From contig CP099849.1 of the NCBI GenBank assembly GCA_030062745.1, forward strand, positions 11,010,144 through 11,074,143: a stretch of DNA of 64,000 nucleotides. The letters run 5' to 3'. The notes beneath the pieces are model-generated. The model had not been told where the DNA came from and did no database searches. It saw only the letters and a program-made list of their open reading frames with translations. Shown piece by piece: positions 46,389 to 57,510 of the stretch (positions are counted from its first letter, which is position 1; the number at the start of each line of letters is the position of its first letter). A program made the position numbers and the translations under genes. The DNA is from Capitulum mitella. Its lineage: Eukaryota > Arthropoda > Thecostraca > Pollicipedomorpha > Pollicipedidae.

Positions 46389-47042
46389 GAAAATCCTCAT
46401 TGCACTCCTGTCACAGTTTTCTTTTCAGGTCACGTCGAATTGATGACTTATGTCAGTCTCAAATTTGGCAAAAAAGGCAAGAAATAATTTTCATAATGTT
46501 ACCCGTGAAAATTAACTCCTGTGATGATGTGGTGTGATGCAATAACGAAATAACGTCATTCAAATCAGCAGCATATTCTTTATAGTGGTATGCATGTCGT
46601 GAAGAATCAAGTTTTCCCTTGAGGCAAGGTAAGCCGTAAATTCTACGAAATGCCAGGAAAACTCGGAGTGACAAAAGACTGCAGTTGCTGTGTAGACCCG
46701 AAGGCATCTGCTGTCAGACGAACTTCGTTTGAGTACTCCAGCCTGGTTTGGGATGGCCGTTGTCAGATTCCCACTACAGCTGCTCTCGCGATGTAAAATG
46801 TCATTGACGAAATGTATGTATGTAAAATGTCATTGACGAAATGGTCTTTGCGAACGACAGCTAAAGTGAGCAGAGGAGGTATTGATTACCCCGCCAGGTA
46901 CTGGGCAGTATTTTCTCATTTCCGTTTTGGTCGACACGGCTTTCGACAGCAAGCTTCCAGCAGCCCCATTTGTTTTGCAGCCCTCCGTCAGCAACACAGA
47001 TACCTTTAGATAACAAAATAGATATCTTGGTCACAGGTCCGG
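46389..47042. other. No gene seen
   Basis: Single-copy DNA. A 24-nt phrase (TGTAAAATGTCATTGACGAAATG) is tandemly duplicated at about 46793-46842. No coding signal was seen. Confidence 0.3.
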
Positions 47043-48222
47043 TTAACCCGCGCCCGACTGGGGAAGGTTGACCGCCCCCTGTAACTCACGAACGGTTGGT
47101 CGCACAATAAAAATAAGCTCACCATTGGAAAGCCTGTGACGGGAAGAACTCGCCATTGACCTCATTTTTAGTTTTTGATAATATGTAAGCCATTTACACC
47201 CTAAATATGTTTTCTCATAGCCACCAGCATGAGACCGAGAAACGGCCTGGATCTCAAGGGTTGTGAGTAATAAAGTCTAAATAAAAGTATCAGAGGACAG
47301 GTAAAAGTCCGCAGATGCCAATACACGTCTGATTTCTCTGATTTGTTTAGTATATATGCGGAAACGTTGAATTAAATAAGCGGCGATTTTCGCACCGACT
47401 GCCGGCGGGTGCCGTGGACGAACTCGGTATGAAATTAACAGGAGGTAATTTTTGTGTTCTTTCATTTTTGCCAAATATGCCTTTCCAAGAGTTGTTTCTT
47501 GATCCTAGTGGTTCTTGTGATGGTTCCTCGTGCTCAAATGTTGAAAAAATCGATAGCTATCGACCTACACTATTGGTGGAGCTTTATTCGCAAGAGTCTG
47601 TTTATTTCCAAAGTTTGCATTTTTGACACTTTTTGAACTTCTTGGTATTATTCACAGCTGTCCAAGCCAGTTCTGCCATTTTCTACGCGATCTAAGTCGT
47701 TCATCACCGATTTTGGTAACAGTGCATTTTGACTTATAACAGTTATTCGTGACCTGACCTCAGGTCAGTTATCGACGGTCGTTGGAATTTCGCGCATTGA
47801 CGACGAATGGATGCCTGGATGTCCCGACGCTCAAACTGTTGTAGAAAATCCGTTAATTTTCAAAAAACGACGACGTGTTGAAAACGGGTTTGACCTTAGG
47901 TCAATGACCCGGACTTTTCCGAAAAATCCGAGACAGCAGATTTGTTGTCTTTATCCAAATCTCTAACCCTTGATAGTTTTATTGTGATATCGTGTTTTTC
48001 AAAAAAGTTACAGAGCGCTGAACTTTTTTGGACATAGGTCTGCTTGACCTGACCTAGGTCAGTCGCCTTGCTTGACCTGAAGTCAAAAATTTGGTACAAG
48101 GTGTAAAAATTATCAAGCAAAAGGAACACAAGCTTTCATAGCGCTATATTTGTTCGTTCTCGAAATCTCGGAAAAACTTCAGAGGGCGGTCAACCACATC
48201 CTCCCAGTCGAGGGTGGGTTAA
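47043..48222 (-). mobile_element. Family B TTAA element, copy 3
   Basis: TTAA at 47043-47046 and 48219-48222. The left end has CGACTGGGGAAGGTTGACC and TAACTCACGAACGGTTGG as in copy 2. The right end, read on minus, has TTAACCCACCCTCGACTGGG, an imperfect stem and GAAGTTTTTCCGAG. The interior aligns with the other copies, including TGACCTCAGGTCA near 47753. It is the most diverged of the three copies, with decayed hairpins, so probably the oldest. Confidence 0.8.
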
Positions 48223-48840
48223 ACGCCAACATAACCTGAACCACATATCTTGTATCCAGTTTCTGTTGGAACTCTATGTCAATATTTTCCTTGTAAGATG
48301 GCTTCCAAGAAGCTCATCAGGGAATATTCAGATTCAAGTGTCAGGTCGTGAAGTCCTGAATCATGGTAAACCGGAATTAATTGTCAGCTTCGTACAGTGT
48401 CGATTTGGCCTTTTCCCTGAGAAAACTATGGCGCCAGCGACCAAAGCACTGCAGAAACAGAAAAACGCGCCGTTTTCCGTTTCTCGTAAGATTATGCACG
48501 AGTAGCATGCGAAAGGATAAAGGTCAGGTCAGGACCTCGTCTGGTCTCTTGATTTGGTGATCCCAGGTCTGCTTCGGGACACGTCTGTGTAAAAATATGA
48601 CTCGCAGCGAAGAGTAACCTCATTTGGTACTGCGTATTGCCAGTTCCAACCATTCAACCACCAACTATTCAGACCATGTTAATGTGTTTCTAAATAGGGC
48701 ATTAAATGGCCGTCAGTTCCACGGTTTTGCCCGGACCTATGGCAGCACCAGGGCCTTGAAGTCAACTAATGGCTCCGTTTTGATTTAAGATTGACTGCCT
48801 ATCGATTGAACGTTGAATACTCGAAAATGAACTATTGCTT
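48223..48840. other. No gene seen
   Basis: Single-copy DNA with one AAGGTCAGGTCAGGACCTCG cluster at 48520-48540. No coding signal was seen. Confidence 0.3.
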
Positions 48841-48847
48841 CTTGAGA

Positions 48848-48963
48848 CAGGCAAGGGGAAAAAAGTGTCCCCTTGCCTGTGCTCGTTGCCTGACCCTTGC
48901 CTGACCCCTTGCTTGTGCTCGTTGCCGGGACAAGCAAGAGAATCATGCTCTCTTGCTTGTCCC
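48848..48963. repeat. Two adjacent perfect hairpins
   Basis: Hairpin 1: CAGGCAAGGGGA (48848-48859) with TCCCCTTGCCTG (48868-48879), 8-nt loop. Hairpin 2: GGGACAAGCAAGAG (48927-48940) with CTCTTGCTTGTCCC (48950-48963), 9-nt loop. Between them TTGC(C/T)TGTGCTCGTTGCC occurs twice about 40 bp apart. A further AGGCAAGG word lies near 49039. Stem sequences of the two hairpins are related (GCAAG core). Confidence 0.85.
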
Positions 48964-50339
48964 GCTAGGTTAAAAGGAAACAATACGGCATTGAATGTTT
49001 TCCATTGCTCACATGCCAGAACCGTTTGCACACGCATCAGGCAAGGAGGGGACACACTAGCCGCAGATGTCACGGAAACCGGAAAGGTGCCCTCACGGGC
49101 GCCTAACCATAGTTAGAATTATAGGCGACAGCCAATCAATTTGAAATCACGTGGTTAACTGCAGGGCCGTTCCAGCACCTTGAGGCACCGTTGCTCTCGC
49201 AGGCGTCGTCCGACTGGCACTGCAGCCGGTCGGCGCCACCGTCGGACGGCCCAGATACTCACTCGGCCGTTTTTTCCGTGACCCAAAGGGGATTGGCCTG
49301 ATTTGGTTCCGAACACGGTACAATACCGTGCTGAGTAACGACCGGCACGGGCGCTGCCGGTCCGACGGAAGCCCGGCTGCACTGCCGAGACGGCCTGTTT
49401 TGTGTGACAGGGGTGCTGGCCTTGTACTAGTCACACCGAACCTCACCTCCTGGAACATTTGGCCATCTGCATCTTGCTTTGGCTGTTCAGAAGGCGGCGG
49501 AACAAAACAGAAGCTTTTCAGGGACTTGATATTGTGATTTACGGACTTTGGGTTTCAGCTTTATGGCCGTGGTACATCATTGATAGATGGTAATATGTCA
49601 TTAAACTACATCACTTAACGCTAACTGAGATGCATTTCTATTCATTTCATGCTGAATGTTTCCGAGCGCAAATGTTAACTCTGCAATAGATTGCCTTAAA
49701 TAGTTTTTTGGCTGACAGGATAACCTTGAGATAAAAATAAATCGGAAGAGGATGGAAATCAATGTCTACCAGACAGCTTCTCCGTCGCATAACACGCAGA
49801 AGCCAACTATGCCGGATGGCCGATGAAAAACCAATGCAGTGATAACTCTTGTTCTGTAAATGAAACGCAGGTTCCAAAGGCGCTCACTTTTGAACAGTTT
49901 TGAATGTTTTTACGCGCTGAGAAATATTCGAGAGCTGGAGCTTACGTCTAACCAGGGTATGGTGTTTCATATGGTCCTGACGAGGTGTTTTATTCGTTCA
50001 TTGTTGGCAAGTCAACATGTAGTCGAATGATCCATGATTTCGCAGTCAAAAACGGCCTTTATGTTTTCTCAGGCTTTTGGCATGACTATAAATAAGCAGG
50101 ATAAGTATGGTAGGAGAGGCTGAGTTTCGCACATAATGGATGTGTGCCTATTACTTAACCAAAATATTCACGCATACATTTTACGAGGAAAACCTGTCTT
50201 CACACTTGAGACTTCAGAAGTATATTAAAGTCATTCGCAATAGGCTTGCGGCTATTACGGCCTCTCGTCAAAAGTAATAAAAATTAGAGGTCAGTGGACA
50301 CTATTGCATGCAAACACTCTCAGACATACAATGCACGCA
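48964..50339. other. No gene seen
   Basis: Single-copy DNA, AT-rich after 49500. The minus ORF at 49147-49458 is GC-driven and unrecognised. Confidence 0.3.
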
Positions 50340-51637
50340 GTCACTGTCACCTGAACGACTTAAAAAAGAAGTACACAAGACGCGACAAAACGACATATTG
50401 ATGGACGGCGCAACATCCGTGATCTCTGCTTAGGTGGTGTCTCAGGTGGCCACCAAACAGGGACATGGGGAGCCGCGGCAGATCGGCGAGGCAGCTCAAC
50501 GAGTTGAGCTGCCTCGCCGCACGGCTGCAAAAACGTCTCCGACTCATCTCCGTGCGAGATCTTGGCACACAGCTTGTCATCCTGCCTGGTGTATCGGTCG
50601 CGATGCTCCGCTACACATGAAAACTCGGTGGCCAGTGTTTCAGGCTCACCCATGCTGCGCATCTTGTGCGCCAGGCAAAGTGTATGGTATGAGACCAGTT
50701 TCTTCGCGCTGAACCAGCCCAGTCTCCTTAACAGAACAGCAATATGATGAAATTTCCTTCGGCCAAAAATAACTCTTGCTGCAAAGTTAATGATTTCCTC
50801 TAGGCGACTGAGACAGGTTTTTTTAGTACCATTGCCATATACCGAGATACAGTATCGGATCTACGAGAGAACCAGAGCACTGACCGGAGCGGAACTAACG
50901 GACGGCGGTAGGTAACTTCTTAGATGTGATAGGCCATTTAGAGTTCCGAAACAGTGCCTAGTAACGGCGGTTATGTGGGAGTCCCAGTTGAGACAGCGAT
51001 CAAAGGTTAGTCCGAGATTTTTAGTTTCCGAAACGGGGCGAAGATTATGACCGCGAAATTTCACGGTGAAATTAATGGAGTTGCGCAGATTTTGTGCGCT
51101 TCCCAACAGCATCAGTTGAACTTTGTTGGCATTTGCTTTTAGCCCGTTTGACCAAAACCAGATATCAAAAAAAGCCAGGACCTGTTCCATCGTAGCAATA
51201 ACGTTTTGGAATTCAGACTTTTTACCACTAAACAAAATTTGAGTGCTGTCGGCGTACTGCGCCCTCAGCGAACACACTGAGGTCGTTTGCAAAGATGCAG
51301 TAGAGCAGGGGGCCGAGAGCGGAGCCCTGGAAGACTCCGATGCTGCTGGGGTGTGGGGCAAATATTTTAAGGTTTTCCTGAGAGTCAGTGAGGTCACTGA
51401 CGTTCCAGAACGTCACTGACACTCTGGGTGTGATTACGGAGGTACGCCGAAAACCAAGAAATATCGATTCCGTGAAGTTGTAATTTGGTCAAGAAGTTTA
51501 GCGTGGCCTATTACATCAAAGCATTTGTTCAAATCCAGTAGGCAAAGCAGCGACATCTCCCCACGGTCATTGGCTGAAAGGATGTGGTCGGATATGGGTA
51601 TCAGCGCGGTGGTCGGATATGTCTCTCTCAGCACCAA
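50340..51637 (-). mobile_element. 5'-truncated CR1/Jockey-type LINE (RT to C-terminus), decayed
   Basis: Read on minus from 51637: ISDHILSANDRGEMSLLCLL then DLNKCFDVI (RT motif A, Asp retained). After a frame change come GVFQGSALGPLLYCIFANDL (motif B) and, in a third frame, YADSTQ (motif C; the second catalytic Asp is Ser). Then NGLKANANKVQLMLLG, ETKNLGLTFDRCLNWDSHI and GLSHLRSYLPP. Further on, the C-terminal domain reads KKLVSYHTLCLAHKM and RQDDKLCAKISHGDES down to about 50360. Endonuclease is absent, consistent with 5' truncation at insertion. It differs in sequence from the LINE at 0.3-3.1 kb, so it is probably another family of the same group. Confidence 0.85.
50485..50518. repeat. Perfect 16-bp inverted repeat with 2-nt loop inside the LINE
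   Basis: GGCGAGGCAGCTCAAC (50485-50500) and GTTGAGCTGCCTCGCC (50503-50518) are exact complements around GA. It sits in the C-terminal coding part of the LINE, where the minus frame reads GEAAQLVELPR. Confidence 0.9.
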
Positions 51638-52346
51638 GGTTTTTTAATGACTCAGTAGTCAATGAAATTCACCTCCATTATCAAATGATCCATCTGATAT
51701 ATAATCCCATGATCCATAAATCTTCATGGGATTCGTGATGGACGGGAATTCACTGTTGGCATGCGAATGAATCTAGGCTATGGCATTGCCCATTGGTGCT
51801 GGGACTGAGACCAGGGATCTGGCAACATTATGCCAGAATTCATGTATTGCAATTCTATTGACATCACTCGCAGGTTTCATTCGAAGCTCCCAGAACCATA
51901 TGACGGCTTTCATTGGTCCGGATGCATCTTCATGCACCCATGTAGTGGAAGCAAGCTGTGAACGTCGTTTCTGGCAAACCGCTTTCGAAAACCATGTTTT
52001 CTTTCCTTCTTGCAGTGCTTGCCGTACTTGCAGTCCAGTATTTACTGCGCACGTGGCTTTTCACATGAACCTTGAGAGCGCATAATGTGTGTATAAACTT
52101 GCATGACTTAATAGGCATCTAAAAATGTTCAATCTCGTTAGTGATTCCAATACAAAGAAAACATCCCCACAGAATCAACATACTGCGTCGCAAAAGCTGA
52201 AGCACAATGACCTGTTGTCGCTGATTGCAGTAGTTTAGTTTGTTTCATCAAGCAGCCGGTTGCGAAGGATTCTTGCTTCGCAAGTCATGAATAACGTGTT
52301 GTCCTACCCAGACAATGAACATCACTCAACTAGATGACTACATTCG
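51638..52346. other. No gene seen
   Basis: Single-copy DNA with short unrecognised ORFs. Near 51690-51730 ATGATCCAT and CCATGGGATT-like words recur in both orientations over a short distance. Confidence 0.25.
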
Positions 52347-52410
52347 TTAACTCTCGCCCGCATAAGGGGGATGATACAACCCTCTTGAGGTTTTCCGATG
52401 ATAACTTCCG
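52347..52410 (+). mobile_element. Left end of a TTAA-type element (family G)
   Basis: TTAA at 52347-52350 followed by CTCTCGCCCGCAT, a stem AAGGGGG / CCCTCTT around ATGATACAA, then GAGGTTTTCC. This matches the design of family C (TCCTCGCCC, stem, TGCGGTTTTTTC). The interior to the right contains a TTTGATCCATTTGAAACTTG phrase typical of such elements. Candidate right borders are TTAA at 53150 or 53166, neither proven. Confidence 0.45.
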
Positions 52411-54040
52411 AACGGTTTGTTTGATCCATTTGAAACTTGTTACACCTTCTGGGGAATCCTTTCCGCATCGTACTAAAAACGTTTTCTTCTATATTGCCAT
52501 GGTAAAGAGTTATGACGTCATAACGGGAACCATGTCAGCCATTTTCGGGTGCCGACGTAGCCGGTTTACAACTATCGCAGTTTTGTCTCACTGTAAAACG
52601 GTTGGAGTGCACAAACAATAAAATATACATCAATAGACTCCAAGCAGTATGTTCTATAAGACTATGCATAGATTTAATACACCCATGCTCACTGCCGGGA
52701 TTATCAAGGGCGTAAACTGAGCTCTTGAGCTACAGCGAGAAACACGCTGCTTTTTGGGACTGCGACTGGAAATGACATCGCAGAACAACCTATATATTTG
52801 GATTGCTGTAGACTTAAATAATCGAATGACATAAATTTTGTGCAAGTTGTCTTTTATTTCAGCAAGAGAGGGCGCAATCCAGCGAACGTCTACGTTTAGC
52901 TCCGATGGGCGGAGCGGCGTTGGCCGCGGAGTGGTGAGTCTACAATAACACAATACAATACGGCCCGCTTAAGATTGCATTTTATTTCGGATATCAGCTC
53001 GAAAAATGCTTTTAAGGCATCTAAGTTAAAGTTTTTAACTAATCCGAAGTTTTATTCTAAATTTGTTCTCATTCTCAATCATTGGCTTCAGATATCCTTG
53101 GATGACCTAAGATGACCTTGGATGACCTACGATGACCTTATATGACCAGTTAACAATAGCGCGTGTTAACTGAAATGCTGCATTTGACTTCAGCATCTGT
53201 TATTATTAACAAAAATGCTTCTACAGGCCCGAGATCGCATTTAAGTCGATACCCCGCATGACAAGAATTGATGATCTGGATCGGACTCCATGGGTAAAAC
53301 ACAATCAGGTGGTGTACAGGTAGACTTGTGATTGATGGATGAACATCATGATATCCGTTTCGTTTCATCATTATTTATTCTTTGGCATTTATTGGCGCTT
53401 GAACTCGAAAAAGTACCACTTTGTGCAAATTTTTGACCTTCGACCCAACCTCAAAGGTCATCCGTTGACCTGAGACCTTAAAAAGAGATACCAGTCGCAA
53501 CCTCTCGTCATGCGCAACACGCTGTTTTTTTTCGCGACGCTCCAGGACGCACGGTGTGGAAATGGACGGGTGGGATCGTACCAACCTCTATGTCCTCTAT
53601 GATCGTACCTCTAAGTCCGCGTTATTGAAGACTTTATACGAGCGCAGGTTTAGGGTGCGTTTAGTTCAGCAGAGACTGCGAATGGCTCCCCAACTGGGAA
53701 GCGTTAGACAATGTTTGTACTGAACAGACGGAATTGACAAAAGTAGTAAAAAGGCAGAGAGAGAGAGAGGGGAGGGGGAGGAGAGAAAAGACAGAAATGG
53801 GCGTGCGGAGTTAGAAGGGAAATACAGCCAATTGCCGCTTTTGAAAACTTTCGTCTTAGTGCTCAGTGAAATGGCAAGTGGAATGGAGAAAACACGTCAA
53901 GTCCATCATACCAACGCGCATTCCTTGTTTAAAATCGCATATGAAATCGGAGTCGGGCAGCCTGACGGTCTTGCTGGAGGTCATCCAGGCCAGAGTAACA
54001 TACGTGATGAAGTGTGAGGCGCCACTTCAAACCGAAAAGG
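52411..54040. other. No gene seen
   Basis: Probably the interior of family G up to about 53.15 kb, then single-copy DNA. AGGTCA words recur at 53430-53480, and a (GA)n / GGGAGG patch lies at 53755-53785. No coding signal was seen. Confidence 0.3.
53101..53150. repeat. Five 10-bp units of GATGACCTNN
   Basis: The units gatgacctaa, gatgaccttg, gatgacctac, gatgacctta and tatgaccagt follow without gaps. Four carry a full AGGTCA half-site (on minus) and the last a partial one, spaced exactly 10 bp, about one helical turn. Confidence 0.9.
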
Positions 54041-54480
54041 TTAATTCAAATGCTGCGGCCGCGGCGAAGGTGGTGGAGTGCCCCATGAAGGTGTGTCGTG
54101 ACGGCGCGAGGTATGCGGTTTACGGCTGCCGCCTGACCGCCGCGGCACCCGCCTGCCGTCCCTAATGGCCCCCGCCGCCACCACCGCCACCGGCTGGACA
54201 AAGATACGACCGAACGGCACACGTAACACACGGACGGCCCGCGGCACCGCCGGCGACCGTCTCTATGTCAGACTGGACAGGTCGAGTGGGTCGTCTGTCA
54301 AATTAGTGCCCCCGGCGGCGGCCTGCGGGCGACTCGGCCCCCCTCCCGCTGCCGAGGTGGCGGCGGAGACAGCTGGCGGCCGGGTCCAGCAGACTGCTGA
54401 GGTGCCGGTTAGCGGCTGGGCCCAGCAGACTGTTGGTCGCCGCCCACAATGCGTCCGACTGCTGATTTCAGCCACGAACA
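54041..54480. other. GC-rich island
   Basis: CpG-rich block with GCCGCCACC runs at about 54170-54190 and a loose repeat of CAGCAGACTG(T/C)TG at 54387 and 54423. A plus ORF (54165-54581, 138 aa) and three minus ORFs overlap here. A donor-like GATAG|GTAAGG follows at about 54597. No product is recognisable. Confidence 0.4.
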
Positions 54481-56014
54481 GTTGGCTTGTTAACACACCG
54501 TCACGTCGACTGACACACAAAACACTGAAAAAACTGGCTCGTTACATTGAACGGGTCTGGCCAGCTGACACAAAACACTGATTTTTCTGCAAGATAGGTA
54601 AGGGTCTCTGCACTTACAGTATGAACTTGGTGTGTAGTTGCTGGCTTTTCTCCCTGAGTATAGATCTTTGGTGCCGTTACCACACATCACAATATTCTTT
54701 TGTTGTATCACGGGAGGATAGTGGTTTACCATGGGCAGAACAGAATCATTGTCACTTTGCATTGGCACTTAACGGAGAAATGCATATCAAGGGAAAGCAT
54801 TTTATCGGAATCGTAGCCTTCATCAAACGATGTAGTGATCAACTGTTGCCATTTCTGCACTATGCCAAGGACTAATTTTTCGTACTATGTAGCTAACTGT
54901 TAAATTTACTCGATTACTTAGATAGGCAAATTAAACGCTCACCAGTTCTACCTTGTATCTTACTGGCTGTCTGCCAGTACTGACGCACAAAAAAACGTCC
55001 AGTTTCTGCTCTTTAATTTTTGGGTTGAATGTAATATTCTAATGATGTGAATTAAGGAGAACGTAGTTCTAACTTTTTCTTCGCAGCAAATATATGCACA
55101 TCAGTGCATTTGCTGGCGCATAGCTGGAAAGCTACAATTTGTGTGTGTCTGTGGTCGTCCCATCCGTCCACATATTGTAAATATTCTAATTTTGTCTGTA
55201 GCCAATTAGCAGAGGAACGGCCCTTTAAAGCTCCTGCGTCTCGGCGAAGGACTAATGAAGAAGCACTCTAACATCAAAGAAGAGATAGGGGATCTTGCGT
55301 ACATATTGCTGCTGACGGTATAAATTAGAAAGAAGAGAACGGAAGGGTTGCCGACGGGAACGAACCGCGGCGTGCTGTTACAGAAAATGGTCCGCACGAG
55401 GATGAGCCGAACCGAAGCACACAGTCAGCTTCCGAAAACCTGGCAGAAGACGCCCGCTTTTCCGCAGAGAAGCAGGGCGTGGCCACGTGGCTGCACAGTA
55501 GCACAAAGGCTGGTGACGACTGCAGTAAACGCTTTAGTTAACAACGCCCACCAATGATTATATACGTGCAGCATTAAATGGTGGGTGTTGTGGACGTGTG
55601 TTATCGTATACGATGTTTTGTCGTAAATGAATGGGAAAAATGCTCCGCTTTCTGTATGACTACTTCTGGCGAGGACAGAAGCACCAACGACGTCACGGCC
55701 ACATTGAAAAGAAAGCAAACTCTACGGGGACTGCAAATGCAGTCGTGACTGGATCATGAAATTCCAATAAAGGAGCTTCTCAGGAAAGGGCCCAACACTA
55801 TCCCTCTCACGTTATATTTGATTCGCACCTCATCATCACAGTGCGATAGCGACCAGTTTCGGATATTTTACATGGGTCCATGAGTAATCACTCTGCGGCA
55901 GGTATTTCACATTCGTCACATCTCAGCAAATATCGCAGACTTCCTGTTTCTTTTGTAATGGAGTGTTTGTACTGCGCAACATCAGTGCTCAATAATATAT
56001 CCCGGTTTGCGGAG
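54481..56014. other. No gene seen
   Basis: Single-copy DNA. The short ORFs at 54621, 55348 and 55880 have no domain. Confidence 0.3.
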
Positions 56015-56078
56015 GCTGCCTGGCGCAGTGAATCGAACGCTGGTGATCAAGTGGTCTGGAAGCTGCAAGACTCCAGGC
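56015..56078 (+). repeat. Weak tRNA-like (SINE head) relic
   Basis: TGGCGCAGTGAATCGAACGC resembles a Pol III A-box and D-arm (TGGCGCAGTGGATxGAGCGC), followed by a CTGGTGATCAAGTGG anticodon-arm-like stretch. The B-box that should follow is degenerate. At best a decayed tRNA-derived SINE. Confidence 0.25.
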
Positions 56079-56403
56079 CTCATGCTCGCCGCCGCGTTAT
56101 GTAATTGTCCTGGCATAAACAATGTTATCTATTTTCATAATCATCCCGAAGTTCCGGGAGCCTGTAGAGACCATTTTTCCTTAACTGATTTCAGGAATGT
56201 GAGTCCTAACGGCAAGGTCGCAGTACTGTCGGCTCTAGCTCAGAATCTTCGCAAGCGATTCGTGCAACGAACAGACACAGTGTTCCCGTTGCTCACGCTC
56301 TTTTCCCAGTCTTGTCCTTTGACGTATGGCGTTATGACGTTCTTGGATGACGTAATGCGTAACCTTTCTCTGCACTCTGAGTAGCACGCATATGTGTCCC
56401 ACA
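56079..56403 (+). other. Unrecognised ORF 56007-56384, weak
   Basis: A 125-aa plus frame reads protein-like in its second half (GKVAVLSALAQNLRKRF, TYGVMTFLDDVMRNLSLH), but there is no domain, no start context and no neighbour to support a gene. Confidence 0.15.
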
Positions 56404-56540
56404 TTTAGTTCCTAATATTACTATTATTCCTAATATTACTATTTAGTTCCTAATATTCCACCCTAATATTACTATTTAGTTCCTAATATTCCACCCTAAT
56501 ATTACTATTTAGTTCCTAATATTCCACCCTAATATTACTA
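56404..56540. repeat. AT-rich tandem repeat, 33-bp unit, about 3.5 copies
   Basis: ATTTAGTTCCTAATATTCCA recurs at 56441, 56474 and 56507, with a partial copy before. A shorter CCTAATATTACTAT submotif is also repeated. Confidence 0.9.
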
Positions 56541-56747
56541 TCACTGGTCCTAAGATCAAAAGCTAGTCTGAGAGGCCGAGACGTTGGCAGCTGATATTAC
56601 TGATACGTTGCTGGCGACAGAACGTTGCCCAAACTGATTCGTGCGTTGGTCTCCCAGACCAGTGGAGATTTGCCGCCTTCGACGTCTTCGCCTACCGCTT
56701 CCAACATTGCCATTCATTTGCTCTGACGCTAACGTCCACCGCCTCTT

Positions 56748-56985
56748 ATGCCGCCGCCGTCAGACGCCTCTTACGCTGCTCTCTGCCGCTCTGACGCCGC
56801 CTCCTCTGCCTCTGGCGCCGCCTCTTCTGCCTCTGATACCGCCTGCGCAGCCTCTGACACTGCCTTCGCTGCCTCTGACACCGCCTCCGCCGCCTCTGAC
56901 CGCTCTGATACCGCTTCTACCGCTTCTGATGCCTCTGGCGCTGCCGCCTCTGCCTCTGATACCGCCCTTACCGTCTCTTGCTGCT
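56748..56985 (+). repeat. GC-rich repeat of about 21 bp (GCCTCTGAYRCCGCC core)
   Basis: GCTGCCTCTGACACCGCCTYY-type units follow each other with a 21-bp period and a few insertions. Being a multiple of three, the repeat gives an Ala-Ser-Asp-Thr heptad (AASDTAS) in one plus frame, a Pro/Leu-rich frame (56641-57186) and a Gly/Arg-rich GGIRG-like frame on minus (56760-57020). All are open, so I do not choose one as coding. Confidence 0.8.
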
Positions 56986-57240
56986 GGCCGCCAATGCCTG
57001 CGCCTTCTCGGTGGCGGCAAAAACTCGGCCGACGGCGTCCAGCGACGGCCGGGCGCGACCGACCATTTAACTTATTGGCTGCCGAGATGGATGGCCGGCA
57101 TGTTTTACACGGCGATGATGCGGTGCGACTGTGGCTGGATTAGTACCGGCGCTGCCGGCCGCTCCGCTCTCCTGCCAGACGGATGATCGTGGCCCACCGC
57201 ACCGCCGCCGGCCAAAAACGCGGCCGCGCGCCTTCGTACT

Positions 57241-57440
57241 GCTCTGACGGGGGAGCATCGGCCTGCCGTACTCTGATGGAGGAGTACCGGGCCAGCGTGC
57301 TCAAAGGGGAATTATCGCACCGCTGCCGTGCTCAGAAGGGGAGTATCGGACCGCTGCCCTGCTCAGAGGGGGAGTATCGGGCCGCTGCCGTGCTCAGAGG
57401 GGGAGTATCGGGCCGCTGCCATGCTCAGAGGGGGAGGGTC
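57241..57440 (+). repeat. Minisatellite, 31-bp unit, about 6-7 copies
   Basis: GCTCAGAGGGGGAGTATCGG units start at 57299, 57330, 57361, 57392 and 57423, exactly 31 bp apart. Degenerate units lie at about 57237 and 57268. Last copies are nearly identical. Confidence 0.95.
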
Positions 57441-57455
57441 ACCGGCAACGTTCTC

Positions 57456-57510
57456 TTAATTCTCGCCAGTACCTGGGGTTCGCAAACCCCTGAGGTTTTG
57501 TGCAAGCTGT
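57456..57510 (+). mobile_element. Left end of a TTAA-type element (family H)
   Basis: TTAA at 57456-57459, then TTCTCGCCAGTACCT, a stem GGGGTT / AACCCC around CGCA, and TGAGGTTTTGTGC. The order matches families B, C and G. No right end was located. It starts directly after the 31-bp minisatellite. Confidence 0.45.
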
